Below the pieces are notes generated by a model that was given only the letters and a program-made list of their open reading frames with translations, was not told the DNA's origin and did no database searches. The position numbers were made by a program, and so were the translations under genes. Positions 32,672 through 41,213 of a DNA stretch of 64,000 nt are shown piece by piece. Source of the stretch: AP-15 sp963716115 (GTDB lineage: Bacteria > Pseudomonadota > Alphaproteobacteria > ATCC43930 > CGMCC-115725); NCBI GenBank assembly GCA_963716115.1, contig CAVQSZ010000017.1, forward strand, positions 186,001 through 250,000. The letters run 5' to 3'. Position 1 is the first letter of the stretch. Every line of letters starts with the position of its first letter.

Positions 32672-33994
32672 ATGCTGACTACCGAGCAGAACGCGCTGAT
32701 GACGCAAAGCGGGCCCGACACCCCCGCGGGTCGCTTGCTGCGCATGTATTGGCAGCCGGCGGCGCTCGCCGAGGAGCTTCAGGAGCCGCGCCCGGTTCGG
32801 GCGATCCGGCTGCTCGGTGAGGATCTGGTGCTGTTTCGGCCTGCCGCGGGCGGCTTCGCGCTGATCCAGCGGCATTGCCCGCACCGCAGCGCCGATCTCG
32901 CCTACGGCCGGCTGGAGGCGGACGGGCTGCGCTGCCTCTTCCACGGCTGGCTCTACGACGCGCAGGGCCGCTGCCTCGAGACGCCGGCCGAGCCGGCCGG
33001 CAGCCCGCTCTGCCGCGAGGTCCGCGCCCGCGCCTATCCGGTGGTCGAGCGCAACGGCATCCTCTTCGCCTATCTCGGCGACGGGCCGCCGCCGGCGTTT
33101 CCGGAATTCGACTGCTTTGTCGCGCCCGACAGCCACAGCTTCGCGTTCAAGGGCCTGATCGAATGCAACTGGCTGCAGGCGCTCGAGGTCGGCATCGACC
33201 CGGCCCACGCCTCGTTCCTGCACCGCTTTTTCGAGGACGAGGACCCGGCGGCGGGCTATGGGCGGCAGTTCCGCGCCGCCTCGGCGGATTCCGACCTGCC
33301 GATGACCCGGCTGCTGCGCGAATTCGAGCGCCCGCGCATCGATGTCGAGCGGACCGATTTCGGCCTGCGGATCTTTGCTTTGCGCGACCTCGGCCCGGAT
33401 CGCAGCCATATCCGCGTCACCAATCTGGTCTTTCCGCAGGCGATCGCGATCCCGCTCAGCGCCGAGATGACGCTGGCGCAATGGCATGTGCCGATCGACG
33501 ACGAGAGCTGCTGGTGGTACGCGATCTTCACCAGCTTCGGCGCAGCGGTCGACAAGGCCGAGATGCGCCGGCAGCGGCTGGAGCTTTACCGGCTGCCCGA
33601 CTACAAGCCGCGGATCGGCCGGCACAACGATTACGGCTTCGACCCGGCCGAGCAGCAGCGCCGGACCTATACCGGCATGGGCGCCGACATCAATGTCCAC
33701 GACCAGTGGGCGGTCGAATTGCAGGGCCGCATCCATGACCGCACGCGCGAGTATTTGGCGACGAGCGACATTGCGATCGTCGCCTATCGGCGGCTGCTGC
33801 TGCGGGCGATCGAGCAGGCGGCGCGCGGCGAACGGCCGCCGATGGTGCTGAGCGAAGCCGAGGCGCGCCGCATGCGCGGCCCGACAGCTTTTGACGGCAT
33901 CGGGCCCGGCGACGCCCGGCAGGGCTATTGGCGCGAAGCCGACCGGCGCCGCCGTCAGGCCTCTTCCTGGACCGCCGAGCGGCCGCTCGAGTGA
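32672..33994 (+). CDS. Rieske non-heme iron oxygenase, phthalate-dioxygenase-type
   Basis: A 440-residue oxygenase component. The Rieske 2Fe-2S ligands are CPH (Cys-x-His near residue 69) and CLFH (Cys-x2-His near residue 88) with 16 residues between, and the mononuclear iron motif is EVGIDPAHASFLHRF near residue 171. The single-subunit phthalate/vanillate-type fold needs a separate reductase, which is not seen nearby. The GTG of the next gene overlaps its TGA (GTGA), so the two are translationally coupled. The coupling to a glutamine-synthetase-like enzyme is unusual; the substrate is unknown. Confidence 0.92.
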   Translation: MLTTEQNALMTQSGPDTPAGRLLRMYWQPAALAEELQEPRPVRAIRLLGEDLVLFRPAAGGFALIQRHCPHRSADLAYGRLEADGLRCLFHGWLYDAQGRCLETPAEPAGSPLCREVRARAYPVVERNGILFAYLGDGPPPAFPEFDCFVAPDSHSFAFKGLIECNWLQALEVGIDPAHASFLHRFFEDEDPAAGYGRQFRAASADSDLPMTRLLREFERPRIDVERTDFGLRIFALRDLGPDRSHIRVTNLVFPQAIAIPLSAEMTLAQWHVPIDDESCWWYAIFTSFGAAVDKAEMRRQRLELYRLPDYKPRIGRHNDYGFDPAEQQRRTYTGMGADINVHDQWAVELQGRIHDRTREYLATSDIAIVAYRRLLLRAIEQAARGERPPMVLSEAEARRMRGPTAFDGIGPGDARQGYWREADRRRRQASSWTAERPLE

Positions 33995-35424
33995 CCGGCT
34001 TTATCGAGCGCCACGGTCTCTGGTCCGAGGCGCAGCGGGCCGCCGCCGCCGAGATCGTCGCACGTTCCGACACGCTCGGCGTGGTGCGGCTGTCTTTTGC
34101 CGATCAGCACGGCGTCTTGCGCGGCAAGACGTTGGTCGCCGCCGAGCTCGACGGCGCGTTGCGCAACGGCTGCACGGCGCCGTCGAGCCTGCTGGCCAAG
34201 GACACCGCGCACCGCACCGTCTTTCCGGTGTTCAGCCGCGGCGGCGGCTTCGACATGCCGGAGATGGAGGGTGCGGCCGACCTCGTCCTGGTCCCGGACC
34301 CGCTGACCTTCAAGGTATTGCCCTGGGCGCCGCACAGCGGCTGGCTGTTGTGCGAGGCTTATTTCGGCAATGGCCGGGCGGCCCCGTTCGACACCCGCCG
34401 GCTCTGCCGCGGGGTGCTCGACGGCCTGAACCGGCGCGGCTTCGACTACGTCGCCGGGCTCGAGGTCGAATGCCACATCTTCAAGCTGGCGGATTCGCGT
34501 CTGGCGGCCGCCGACGCCGGCCAGCCCGGCGCGCCGCCCGAGGTCAGCCTCTTGACCCAGGGCTACCAGCTCCTCGGCGAAGCGCGTTACGACCGCTACG
34601 ACGAGGTGTTCGAAATATTGCGCCGCCCGATCGAGGCGCTGGGCCTGCCGCTTCGTTCTCTGGAGGTGGAGTTCGGGCCGAGCCAGGTCGAGTTCACGTT
34701 CCGGCCGTGCGCCAATCTCGAATCCGCCGATTCGATGGTGCTGTTCCGCAGCGCCGTGAAGCAGGTCTGCCGGCGGCATGGCTACCACGCGAGCTTCATG
34801 TGCCGGCCGAAATTGCCGAACGTCTTTTCCAGCGGCTGGCATCTGCACCAGAGCCTGCGCGACACCGCCGGCGGGGCCAACGCCTTCATGCCGCAGAATG
34901 CTGCGGAGCCGCTGTCGCCGTTGGGCCTGCGGTTTCTTGCCGGGCTGCTGCGCCATGCGCCGGCGAGCGCGGCCTTGGCGGCGCCGACGATCAACGGCTA
35001 TCGCCGCTACCAGCCCCACACCTTGGCCCCCGACCGGGTGAGCTGGGGCCGCGACAACCGCGGTGCGATGCTGCGCGTGCTCGGCGGACCGGGCGACCCG
35101 GCGACCCGCATCGAGAACCGGATCGGCGAGCCGGCGGCCAATCCCTATCTCTACATGGCCTCGCAGGTGGCGCTCGGGCTGGACGGCGTCGACCATGCGC
35201 TCGACCCGGGGCCGCCCGCCGACACGCCCTACGAGGCCGAGGCGCCCGCGCTGCCGCGCTCGCTCGGCGAGGCGCTTGAGGCGCTGCGGCGCAGCGAGCC
35301 GCTGCGCGCCGCGTTCGGCGCCGGGTTCATCGATTATTTCATCCACATCAAAAAGGCCGAGCTTGCCCGCTTCGAGCAGGAAGTCACCGACTGGGAGCAC
35401 CGCGAGTATTTCGACCTGTTTTAA
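33991..35424 (+). CDS. glutamine-synthetase-family gamma-glutamyl ligase (GlnA/PuuA-like)
   Basis: A 477-residue ATP-dependent ligase of the glutamine synthetase fold. It shows LSFADQHGVLRGKTLV (beta-grasp domain), GLEVECHIFKL and EVEFGPSQVEFTF (metal-ligand Glu residues), WHLHQSLRD (ATP/His loop) and RIENRIGEPAANPYLY (substrate Arg-x-Glu-Asn-Arg). The protein is too divergent for housekeeping GlnA and lacks its adenylylation Tyr region, so I favour a gamma-glutamylamide synthetase such as PuuA or the anilide synthetases. The GTG at 33991 overlaps the oxygenase stop (GTGA). Likely role: glutamylation of an amine linked to the oxygenase substrate or product. Confidence 0.88.
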   Translation: MTGFIERHGLWSEAQRAAAAEIVARSDTLGVVRLSFADQHGVLRGKTLVAAELDGALRNGCTAPSSLLAKDTAHRTVFPVFSRGGGFDMPEMEGAADLVLVPDPLTFKVLPWAPHSGWLLCEAYFGNGRAAPFDTRRLCRGVLDGLNRRGFDYVAGLEVECHIFKLADSRLAAADAGQPGAPPEVSLLTQGYQLLGEARYDRYDEVFEILRRPIEALGLPLRSLEVEFGPSQVEFTFRPCANLESADSMVLFRSAVKQVCRRHGYHASFMCRPKLPNVFSSGWHLHQSLRDTAGGANAFMPQNAAEPLSPLGLRFLAGLLRHAPASAALAAPTINGYRRYQPHTLAPDRVSWGRDNRGAMLRVLGGPGDPATRIENRIGEPAANPYLYMASQVALGLDGVDHALDPGPPADTPYEAEAPALPRSLGEALEALRRSEPLRAAFGAGFIDYFIHIKKAELARFEQEVTDWEHREYFDLF

Positions 35425-35458
35425 AGGCAATTTTCGATTGCCTCGTTGCTGTGGTTGG

Positions 35459-35739
35459 CAGGATGGGTTGAGCGGAAAGCGAAACCCATCATTTGCGTCG
35501 GTGCGACGGGTTTCGCGCTGAGGCTGGGCAAGAAATCTCGGATTGGCTGGATCGGCGCCGTGCGTCCTTCGAGACGGCCGCTGCGCGGCCTCCTCAGGAT
35601 GAGGTGTTTTCTTAATGCTATCACAGGGATACCCTCATCCTGAGGAGCGTCCGAAGGGCGCGTCTCGAAGGACGCAGGACCGGAATGCAGCCCCTCGTCT
35701 CAATTCTTGTCCGGCCTCGATGCTCAACCCATCCTACAG
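35459..35739. repeat. GATGGGTTGAGC palindrome interrupted by a second repeat
   Basis: The left half CAGGATGGGTTGAGCGGAAA...CATCA lies at 35459-35491 and the right half GATGCTCAACCCATCCTACA at 35719-35738, the same family as 29028-29108. The interior, which is short in the intact copy, is here expanded to over 200 bp and includes another palindromic repeat (35561-35676). It fills the 354-bp gap between the glutamyl ligase and the next, convergent gene; I see no gene in it. Confidence 0.75.
35561..35676. repeat. palindromic repeat of the CCTCATCCTGAGGAG family
   Basis: TGCGTCCTTCGAGACGGCCG...CTCAGGATGAGG (35561-35604) faces CCCTCATCCTGAGGAGCGTC...TCTCGAAGGACGCA (35632-35676), so the pair forms a long hairpin with a 27-nt loop. 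This sequence type is common between genes in Alphaproteobacteria. It is nested inside the larger repeat at 35459-35739. Confidence 0.85.
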
Positions 35740-35778
35740 CCGTTTACCGGCCGAAATGAACGCCGCAAGACCGCGGCC

Positions 35779-36912
35779 TCACAGATAGCAGGTCCCGTCG
35801 ACGCAGATCGGGGCGCGATCGGAGGCGCCGGTTTCGATGCTGCGCAGCACCGGGGACGACATGTGGCCCCAGCCGGGGATGAAGGCCGAGAACCGGCCGG
35901 CCTCGCCGCCGACGACAAAGAGGTGGATGTGGTCGGGGCCGGGGACCACCGGGATGCGCGAGCCCGGCTCGCGCTTGTACCAGCGCGGCAGGTTGCGGTT
36001 GTAGATCCGGCCGTAGCGCTCGCCGAAGGTCAGCGCGGAGAATAGGTTCCAGGCGTTCATCGCCAGATAGCTCTTCACGTCGTGCCGGGTCCAGCCCTTG
36101 GCGGCGATCGTGCGGGCGTGCTCGGGCCCGATGATCACCGCGCAGTGGCCGCTCGACACCGCGTTGTTGTTGGCGATCGTGCTCATCGCCGAAGCGATGC
36201 TGTCGAGAATGCCTTGCGCGTCGTTGGCGACATGGTTGGTGACGCTGTGCGGCGGCTCGGCGGCCAGCACGAAGACGCTCGAATCCTCCGGCGCGAACCC
36301 CTTTTCGACGTGGTAGGGCGCCCACGGGCTCGACGCCTCGTTCTCGGCGACGCAATAGGTGTATTTGCCGGGGTGCCCCAGGGTGCTCTTGTCGAGATCG
36401 CCCGGCCGGCCGCCGCCGACATTGAGCAGCACCAGGCGCAATGCCCGCCCGATCGTCGCATTGGCGCGGTTGCCCGAGCCGAAGGCGTTGCCGCCGCCGT
36501 TCATGCCGATCGCGCCGGCGATCGGCCCGTTGACGATAAGGAGCGGTGCGGCCATGTGCGTCGTCGCCTGCACGCCGTTGAGGTTGAACGCCTTTTCCGC
36601 CAGCGCCAGCATCGCGGCGCGCACCACCGGCGCATATTCGGGCTTGCACCCGGCCATGACCATGTTGATCGCCAGCACCTCGCGGCTGAGGCTGCCGTGA
36701 CGCGGCGGCACCTTGCATTCGACGAGATCGGGGTCGCCGCCGAGCGCGGCGACAAAGCGGTCGACGAGCGCGCGGGTCGGCGGCGCCACCGGCAGGCCGT
36801 CGGTCCAGCCCTGCTCGAAATACCACTCGACGAGGTCGGTCCCGGCCGGCAGCGGCCGGGTGTTTGCAGCATCCGCCTCGAAGAGCCTCGCCACCCCCGC
36901 CTGCTGCGCCAT
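35779..36912 (-). CDS. conserved protein of unknown function (WTDGLPVAPP motif)
   Basis: A 377-residue protein I cannot assign to a characterised family. The N-terminal motif EQGWTDGLPVAPPTRALVDR recurs in proteins sometimes found near or fused to UGSC-type thioredoxin-like (seleno)proteins, from memory only. Other features are a Gly/Asn-rich NGGGNAFGSGNRANATIGRA segment, a His in PGPDHIHLFVVGG, and Cys residues in ECKVPPR, MAGCKPEY, YCVAEN and the C-terminal CVDGTCYL, a possible redox or metal site. No signal peptide. It is divergent from the anion permease. The ATG at 36957 is also possible. Confidence 0.7.
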   Translation of the reverse strand: MAQQAGVARLFEADAANTRPLPAGTDLVEWYFEQGWTDGLPVAPPTRALVDRFVAALGGDPDLVECKVPPRHGSLSREVLAINMVMAGCKPEYAPVVRAAMLALAEKAFNLNGVQATTHMAAPLLIVNGPIAGAIGMNGGGNAFGSGNRANATIGRALRLVLLNVGGGRPGDLDKSTLGHPGKYTYCVAENEASSPWAPYHVEKGFAPEDSSVFVLAAEPPHSVTNHVANDAQGILDSIASAMSTIANNNAVSSGHCAVIIGPEHARTIAAKGWTRHDVKSYLAMNAWNLFSALTFGERYGRIYNRNLPRWYKREPGSRIPVVPGPDHIHLFVVGGEAGRFSAFIPGWGHMSSPVLRSIETGASDRAPICVDGTCYL

Positions 36913-37028
36913 GTCCGTGCTCCGCGCGCGCCCCAATCGGGCGGCCGAGGATAGCATCTTTTGCGCCGGGTCTCCCGGTCGGCTCGACCGCCTTGACGAC
37001 GACCCGCCGATCCCCGATCAACCCCGGC

Positions 37029-38366
37029 ATGACCCGCCGCCAGCACAGCCCGCGCCTGCGGCGGTGGGCCGCCGGGGTCGCGGCTGCGATGCTCGCCGCC
37101 GCGATCATCGTCGCCGCCGTCGCCCGGCCGGCGGTTCCGGCCGGGCTTGAAGCGAACGGAACCCGCGTCGCGGTGCTCCTGATCTTCACCCTGACCTATC
37201 TCGTCATCGCCATCGGCAAATTGCCGGGCTTCTATCTCGACCGCGCCGGGGCGGCGCTGCTCGGCGCCAGCCTGATGGTCGGCGCGGGCGCGCTGTCGCT
37301 CGACGAGGCGTTGCGGGCGATCGACTTCGACACCATCGCCCTCCTGCTCGGCATGATGATCGTGGTCGGCAACCTGCGCCTCTCGGGGTTCTTTCGCCTC
37401 GTCGCCGAGCGGGCGGCGGCCCGCGCCCGCCATCCCTTGGCGCTGCTGGCCGTGGTGATGCTGACCGCCGGCCTGTTCTCGGCCTTTCTGGTCAACGATG
37501 CGATCTGCCTGGCGCTGACGCCGCTGGTGCTCGATCTGGCGGTGCGGCTGCGTCGCGATCCGGTCCCGTATCTGCTCGGAGTGGCGATGGCCGCGAACAT
37601 CGGCGGCGCCGCGACAATTACCGGAAACCCGCAGAACATCATGATCGGCAGCTTCTCGCAGATCCCCTACGATGCGTTCGCGGCGCGGCTGGCGCCGGTC
37701 GCTGCGGTCGGGCTGGCGCTGGCGTTCCTGCTGATCGCCGCCTGCCATCCCGCCGAGTTCTGGACGCGCGTCCAACTCGCCGCCGAGCCCGCGCGGCTCC
37801 ACATCCATCGGCCGCTCGCGGTCAAATCGGCGCTGGTCGTCGCCTTGATGATGGCCGGCTTCTTCGCCGGTCAGCCGCCGGCGAAGCTGGCGCTGGTCGC
37901 CGGCGGCGTCATGCTGCTGACCCGCGCGGTCCGCAGCGAGCGGGTGTACCGCGAGATCGACTGGCCGTTGCTGTTGATGTTCGCCGGGCTCTTCGTCGTC
38001 GTCGCCGGCCTCGAAAAGGCGCTGCTGTCGCCCGACATCGTCGCCGCGATCGGCCGGCGGCGGCTCGACGCCGCCGCCACCCTGAGCCTTGTTGCGGCAG
38101 CGCTGTCGAACCTTGTCAGCAACGTCCCCGCGGTCCTGGTGCTGAAGCCCTTCGTCGCCGCCCTTCCCGACCCGCGGCGCGCCTGGCTGATCGTCGCGAT
38201 GGCCTCGACATTGGCGGGAAACCTGACGATCCTCGGCTCGGTCGCCAATCTGATCGTCGTCGAGCAGGCGCGCCGGCGCGGCGTCGCGATCGGCTTCTGG
38301 CGGCACTTGCGGATCGGCGCGCCGCTGACCGTGCTGACGATCCTCTTCGGCGTATATTGGCTGTGA
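37029..38366 (+). CDS. SLC13/ArsB-type anion permease
   Basis: A 445-residue inner-membrane carrier of the ion-transporter superfamily with about eleven membrane segments. Two inverted-repeat signatures are visible: NIGGAATITGNPQNIMIG (the substrate-site NPxN hairpin) and SNLVSNVPAVLVLKP in the second half, matched by LAGNLTILGSVANLIVVEQA. These are shared by dicarboxylate/citrate carriers and arsenite-type permeases, so the substrate may be a carboxylate or an oxyanion. It follows the arginine-rich start MTRRQHSPRLRRW. The ATG at 37029 has no clear ribosome site. Confidence 0.85.
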   Translation: MTRRQHSPRLRRWAAGVAAAMLAAAIIVAAVARPAVPAGLEANGTRVAVLLIFTLTYLVIAIGKLPGFYLDRAGAALLGASLMVGAGALSLDEALRAIDFDTIALLLGMMIVVGNLRLSGFFRLVAERAAARARHPLALLAVVMLTAGLFSAFLVNDAICLALTPLVLDLAVRLRRDPVPYLLGVAMAANIGGAATITGNPQNIMIGSFSQIPYDAFAARLAPVAAVGLALAFLLIAACHPAEFWTRVQLAAEPARLHIHRPLAVKSALVVALMMAGFFAGQPPAKLALVAGGVMLLTRAVRSERVYREIDWPLLLMFAGLFVVVAGLEKALLSPDIVAAIGRRRLDAAATLSLVAAALSNLVSNVPAVLVLKPFVAALPDPRRAWLIVAMASTLAGNLTILGSVANLIVVEQARRRGVAIGFWRHLRIGAPLTVLTILFGVYWL

Positions 38367-38389
38367 CAGGGAACAGGAGCATGCCCCCG

Positions 38390-39112
38390 ATGAGCGAGCC
38401 GCATGTGAACGAATTCGGCCAGCCGATCGGCCCCCCGGTCTCCGGCTGGTCGGCGCGGCCGCTGCCGCCGCGCACGCCGATCGCCGGGCGGTTTTGCCGG
38501 GTCGAGCCGCTCGACCCCGACCGCCACGCGGCCGACCTCTTCGCCGCCAACGCCGAGGACCAGGGCGGGCGCAACTGGACCTACCTGCCGTACGGCCCGT
38601 TCCCGACCTTCGAGGGCTACCGCCTCTGGCTCGAAAGCGTGGCGCGCGCCGACGATCCGCTGGTCCACGCGATCCTCGACACCAGCGGCGGGGGCGCCGT
38701 CGGCGTCGCCAGCCTGATGCGCATGGCGCCCGCGGTCGGCGCAATCGAGGTCGGCGGCATCAACTACAGCCCGCGGCTGCAGCGGCGTCCGGCCGCGACC
38801 GAGGCGATGTTTTTGCTGATGCGCCGGGTCTTCGACGAGCTCGGCTACCGCCGCTACGAGTGGAAATGCGACGCGCTCAACGCGGCCTCGCGGGCCGCGG
38901 CGCTGCGGCTCGGCTTTCGCTGTGAGGGGCTCTTTCGCCAGGCGACGGTCTATAAGGGCCGCAACCGCGACACCCTCTGGTTCTCGATCCTCGACGGCGA
39001 GTGGCCAGCCCTGCGCCGGGCCTTCGAGCGCTGGCTCGACCCCGGCAATTTCGATGCCGAGGAACGCCAGCGCGCCAGCCTGTCGAGCTTGCGCGAAGCC
39101 GCGCCGGGGTAA
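38390..39112 (+). CDS. GNAT acetyltransferase (RimJ/RimL-like)
   Basis: A 240-residue acetyltransferase of the RimJ/RimL subgroup. The family landmarks are GRFCRVEPLDPDRHAADLF, then GAIEVGGINYSPRLQRRPAATEAMFLLMRRVF (acetyl-CoA-binding core), YRRYEWKCDALNAASRAAAL and LGFRCEGLFRQATVYKGRNRDT. AGGAG at 38375-38379 is 10 bp before the ATG at 38390, better spaced than the ATG at 38381. Its stop overlaps the start of the beta-helix gene (TAATG), so they are coupled. The acceptor (protein N-terminus, amino acid or antibiotic) is unknown. Confidence 0.88.
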   Translation: MSEPHVNEFGQPIGPPVSGWSARPLPPRTPIAGRFCRVEPLDPDRHAADLFAANAEDQGGRNWTYLPYGPFPTFEGYRLWLESVARADDPLVHAILDTSGGGAVGVASLMRMAPAVGAIEVGGINYSPRLQRRPAATEAMFLLMRRVFDELGYRRYEWKCDALNAASRAAALRLGFRCEGLFRQATVYKGRNRDTLWFSILDGEWPALRRAFERWLDPGNFDAEERQRASLSSLREAAPG

Positions 39113-40146
39113 TGTCCGCCGGTCGATCGCTTGCGTTGGCGGCGTTGGCGGCGGCGGCGGCGCTCCTGCTCGCGGCCGGGGTCGCGCCGAGCCTCGCCGC
39201 GCCCGGCCCCCGCGCGACGATCTATCTGTCGCCGACGGGCGACGACGGCGCCTCGGGGACCGATGCGAGCCGGCCGGTCCAGACCCTGGCGCGCGCGCAG
39301 GAAATCCTGAAGGCGATGCGCCCCGCGCCCGACGCCGCCGAGATTCGCATCGGCGATGGCCGCTATGTCGGGCAGAGCGTGGTCTGGAGCTGGACCCCGC
39401 CGGGCGCGCGCATCGACATCCGCGCCGCCGACCCGGCGCGCCGGCCCGTGTTCGACGGCGTCGACAACTCCACCAACTGGTTCGAGCTGCAGGGCGGGGC
39501 CGGCCGGCCGACCGGCGTCGCGATCGAGGGGCTGGAAATCCGCAACTATCTCTCCGCCGTCTGGCTGCACGGCGACCGGGTCCGACAGGACGACCGGTGG
39601 ACCGGCGGCAATGTGGTTCGCGGCAACCGTTTCGTGTCGATCGGCGCGAAAGACCCGAGCGGCGCAACCTATTCGGCGTTTGCGGTCGAGCTGGTCAATT
39701 CGCGCGCCAATTTGATCGAGGGCAACGAGTTCGTCGATATCGTCAGCACGAAGCATTGCACGGATTTGCACGCGATCTACGTCGCTCACGGCTCTTCGAA
39801 AAACATCATTCGCGACAATCTGTTCGATGGCGGCTGCGGCGATGCGATCAGCCTGCGCGACAATTCGAACGACAATCTTATCGAACGCAACACCTTTCGC
39901 CGCCAGCAGGCGAGGGCGATCGTGCTCGAGTGGTATTGCAGCCGGACCGTCCAGAGCAATTGCACCAAGCCGGGGCTGGAATGCCCGTCCTGGGACAATC
40001 GGCTCGCCGACAATTTGATCGAGGCCGGCGGGGCGAGGCCGCCGCAGCTCTCATACGTGGCCGTGCCGGAAACCCAGCCGGGCTGCGCGGACAGAGGCGC
40101 CGCCGCGCCCCGCGTGCTGGTCTCGGCCGACAACCGCGTGCGCTAG
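39112..40146 (+). CDS. exported right-handed parallel beta-helix protein
   Basis: A 344-residue protein with a Sec signal peptide (LALAALAAAAALLLAAGVAPSLA) and a mature right-handed beta-helix. The repeating coils are visible as GLEIRNYLSAVWL, VVRGNRFVSIG, LIEGNEFVDI, IIRDNLFDGG, LIERNTFRRQ and LADNLIEAGG, with the I-x-x-N-x-F pattern of pectate-lyase/NosD-like repeats. A likely disulfide-bonded segment (SRTVQSNCTKPGLECPS) follows. Binding or cleavage of polysaccharide is the common function. It is coupled to the upstream acetyltransferase by TAATG. Confidence 0.85.
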   Translation: MSAGRSLALAALAAAAALLLAAGVAPSLAAPGPRATIYLSPTGDDGASGTDASRPVQTLARAQEILKAMRPAPDAAEIRIGDGRYVGQSVVWSWTPPGARIDIRAADPARRPVFDGVDNSTNWFELQGGAGRPTGVAIEGLEIRNYLSAVWLHGDRVRQDDRWTGGNVVRGNRFVSIGAKDPSGATYSAFAVELVNSRANLIEGNEFVDIVSTKHCTDLHAIYVAHGSSKNIIRDNLFDGGCGDAISLRDNSNDNLIERNTFRRQQARAIVLEWYCSRTVQSNCTKPGLECPSWDNRLADNLIEAGGARPPQLSYVAVPETQPGCADRGAAAPRVLVSADNRVR

Positions 40147-40196
40147 AACAGGTTTCGCGAGCTCGGCCGTTCTCGGCGAGGGACTACAACCTCTGA

Positions 40197-40289
40197 TGGC
40201 GGAGGGGGCGGGATTCGAACCCGCGAGACAATTCATCACCGTCTACACACTTTCCAGGCGTGCGCCTTCAACCGCTCGGCCACCCCTCC
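40197..40289 (-). tRNA. tRNA-Ser(GGA)
   Basis: The minus strand folds as a long-variable-arm tRNA: acceptor GGAGGGG pairs with CCCCTCC, TG at 8-9, D arm GCCGAGCGGTTGAAGGC, anticodon loop CTGGAAA with anticodon GGA (plus-strand 40253-40255), an extended variable arm, T arm GGGTTCGAATCCC, discriminator G and an encoded CCA. Tsf-type G/long arm features are those of serine tRNAs. It decodes UCC and UCU. Confidence 0.97.
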
Positions 40290-40340
40290 GCGGGCGGCCG
40301 GAACCCTAGCGAAGCGGCGGGCGCGACGCAACGAGGGCGC

Positions 40341-41213
40341 TCACAGCATGCCGAGCGGGGTCGGGCGCCGGGGCGGCGGGAAGGCGCGGTCGAGGGCGGC
40401 CAGATCATCGGCGTCGAGCGCCACCTCGAGGGCGCCGCGGTTTTCGCGCACATGCTCGGGGCGCGAGGCCTTGGGGATCACGATCACCCCGTCCCGCCGC
40501 AACAGCCAGGCGAGCGCCGCCTGGGCCGGCGTCGCGCCGTGCCGGGCGGCGACCGCGGCGAGCTCGCGATGGGCGAGCATCCGGCCCTGGCCGAGCGGGG
40601 TGTAGGCCATGACCGGGACGCCGCGCTCGCGGCACCACGGGACGAGGTCGAACTCGATCCCGCGGGTCTCGAGGTTATAGAGCACCTGGTCGGCCGCGAC
40701 GGTCTCGCCGCCGTCGAGCGCCGTCCATTCCTCGATGTCGCCGCGGCCGAAATTGCTGACCCCGTGGCGGCGGATCTTGCCGTCGCGCTCGAGCCGCCGG
40801 AACCCCTCCAAGGTCTCGGCGAGCGGGACCGAGCCGCGCCAATGCAAGAGGTACAGGTCGATCCGGTCGGTGCCGAGCCGCTTCAGGCTGCGCTCGCAGG
40901 CGGCCACGACACCCGCGCGCGAGGCGTTGTGCGGATAGACCTTGCTGACGATGAAGAGCCGGTCGCGCACCCCTTCGGCGGCCCGCCGCACGACCTCCTC
41001 CGCGCCGCCCGAGCCGTACATCTCGGCGGTGTCGATCAGGGTCATGCCGAGCTCGATCCCGAGCCGCAGCGAGGCCGCCTCCTCGGCGGCGCGGCGCCGG
41101 TCCTCGCCCATGTGCCAGGTTCCCTGGCCGAGCGCCGGCACGCGCTCGCCCCCGCGCAGCGCCACTTGCGGCAAGCCATCGGGCAATGTCACCTGGGGCA
41201 GGCTTTCGCTCAT
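40341..41213 (-). CDS. aldo/keto reductase
   Basis: A 290-residue NADPH-dependent reductase of the AKR superfamily. The catalytic tetrad is visible: Asp and Tyr in LIDTAEMYGSGGAEE, Lys in IVSKVYPHN and His in LYLLHWRGS. The C-terminal IPKASRPEHVRENRGAL binds the 2'-phosphate of NADPH. Sequence is close to the uncharacterised bacterial AKR5/Gcy-like group. The ATG at 41213 overlaps the RsmD stop (ATGA), so the two share a transcript with the amine oxidase. The substrate is not known. Confidence 0.9.
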   Translation of the reverse strand: MSESLPQVTLPDGLPQVALRGGERVPALGQGTWHMGEDRRRAAEEAASLRLGIELGMTLIDTAEMYGSGGAEEVVRRAAEGVRDRLFIVSKVYPHNASRAGVVAACERSLKRLGTDRIDLYLLHWRGSVPLAETLEGFRRLERDGKIRRHGVSNFGRGDIEEWTALDGGETVAADQVLYNLETRGIEFDLVPWCRERGVPVMAYTPLGQGRMLAHRELAAVAARHGATPAQAALAWLLRRDGVIVIPKASRPEHVRENRGALEVALDADDLAALDRAFPPPRRPTPLGML

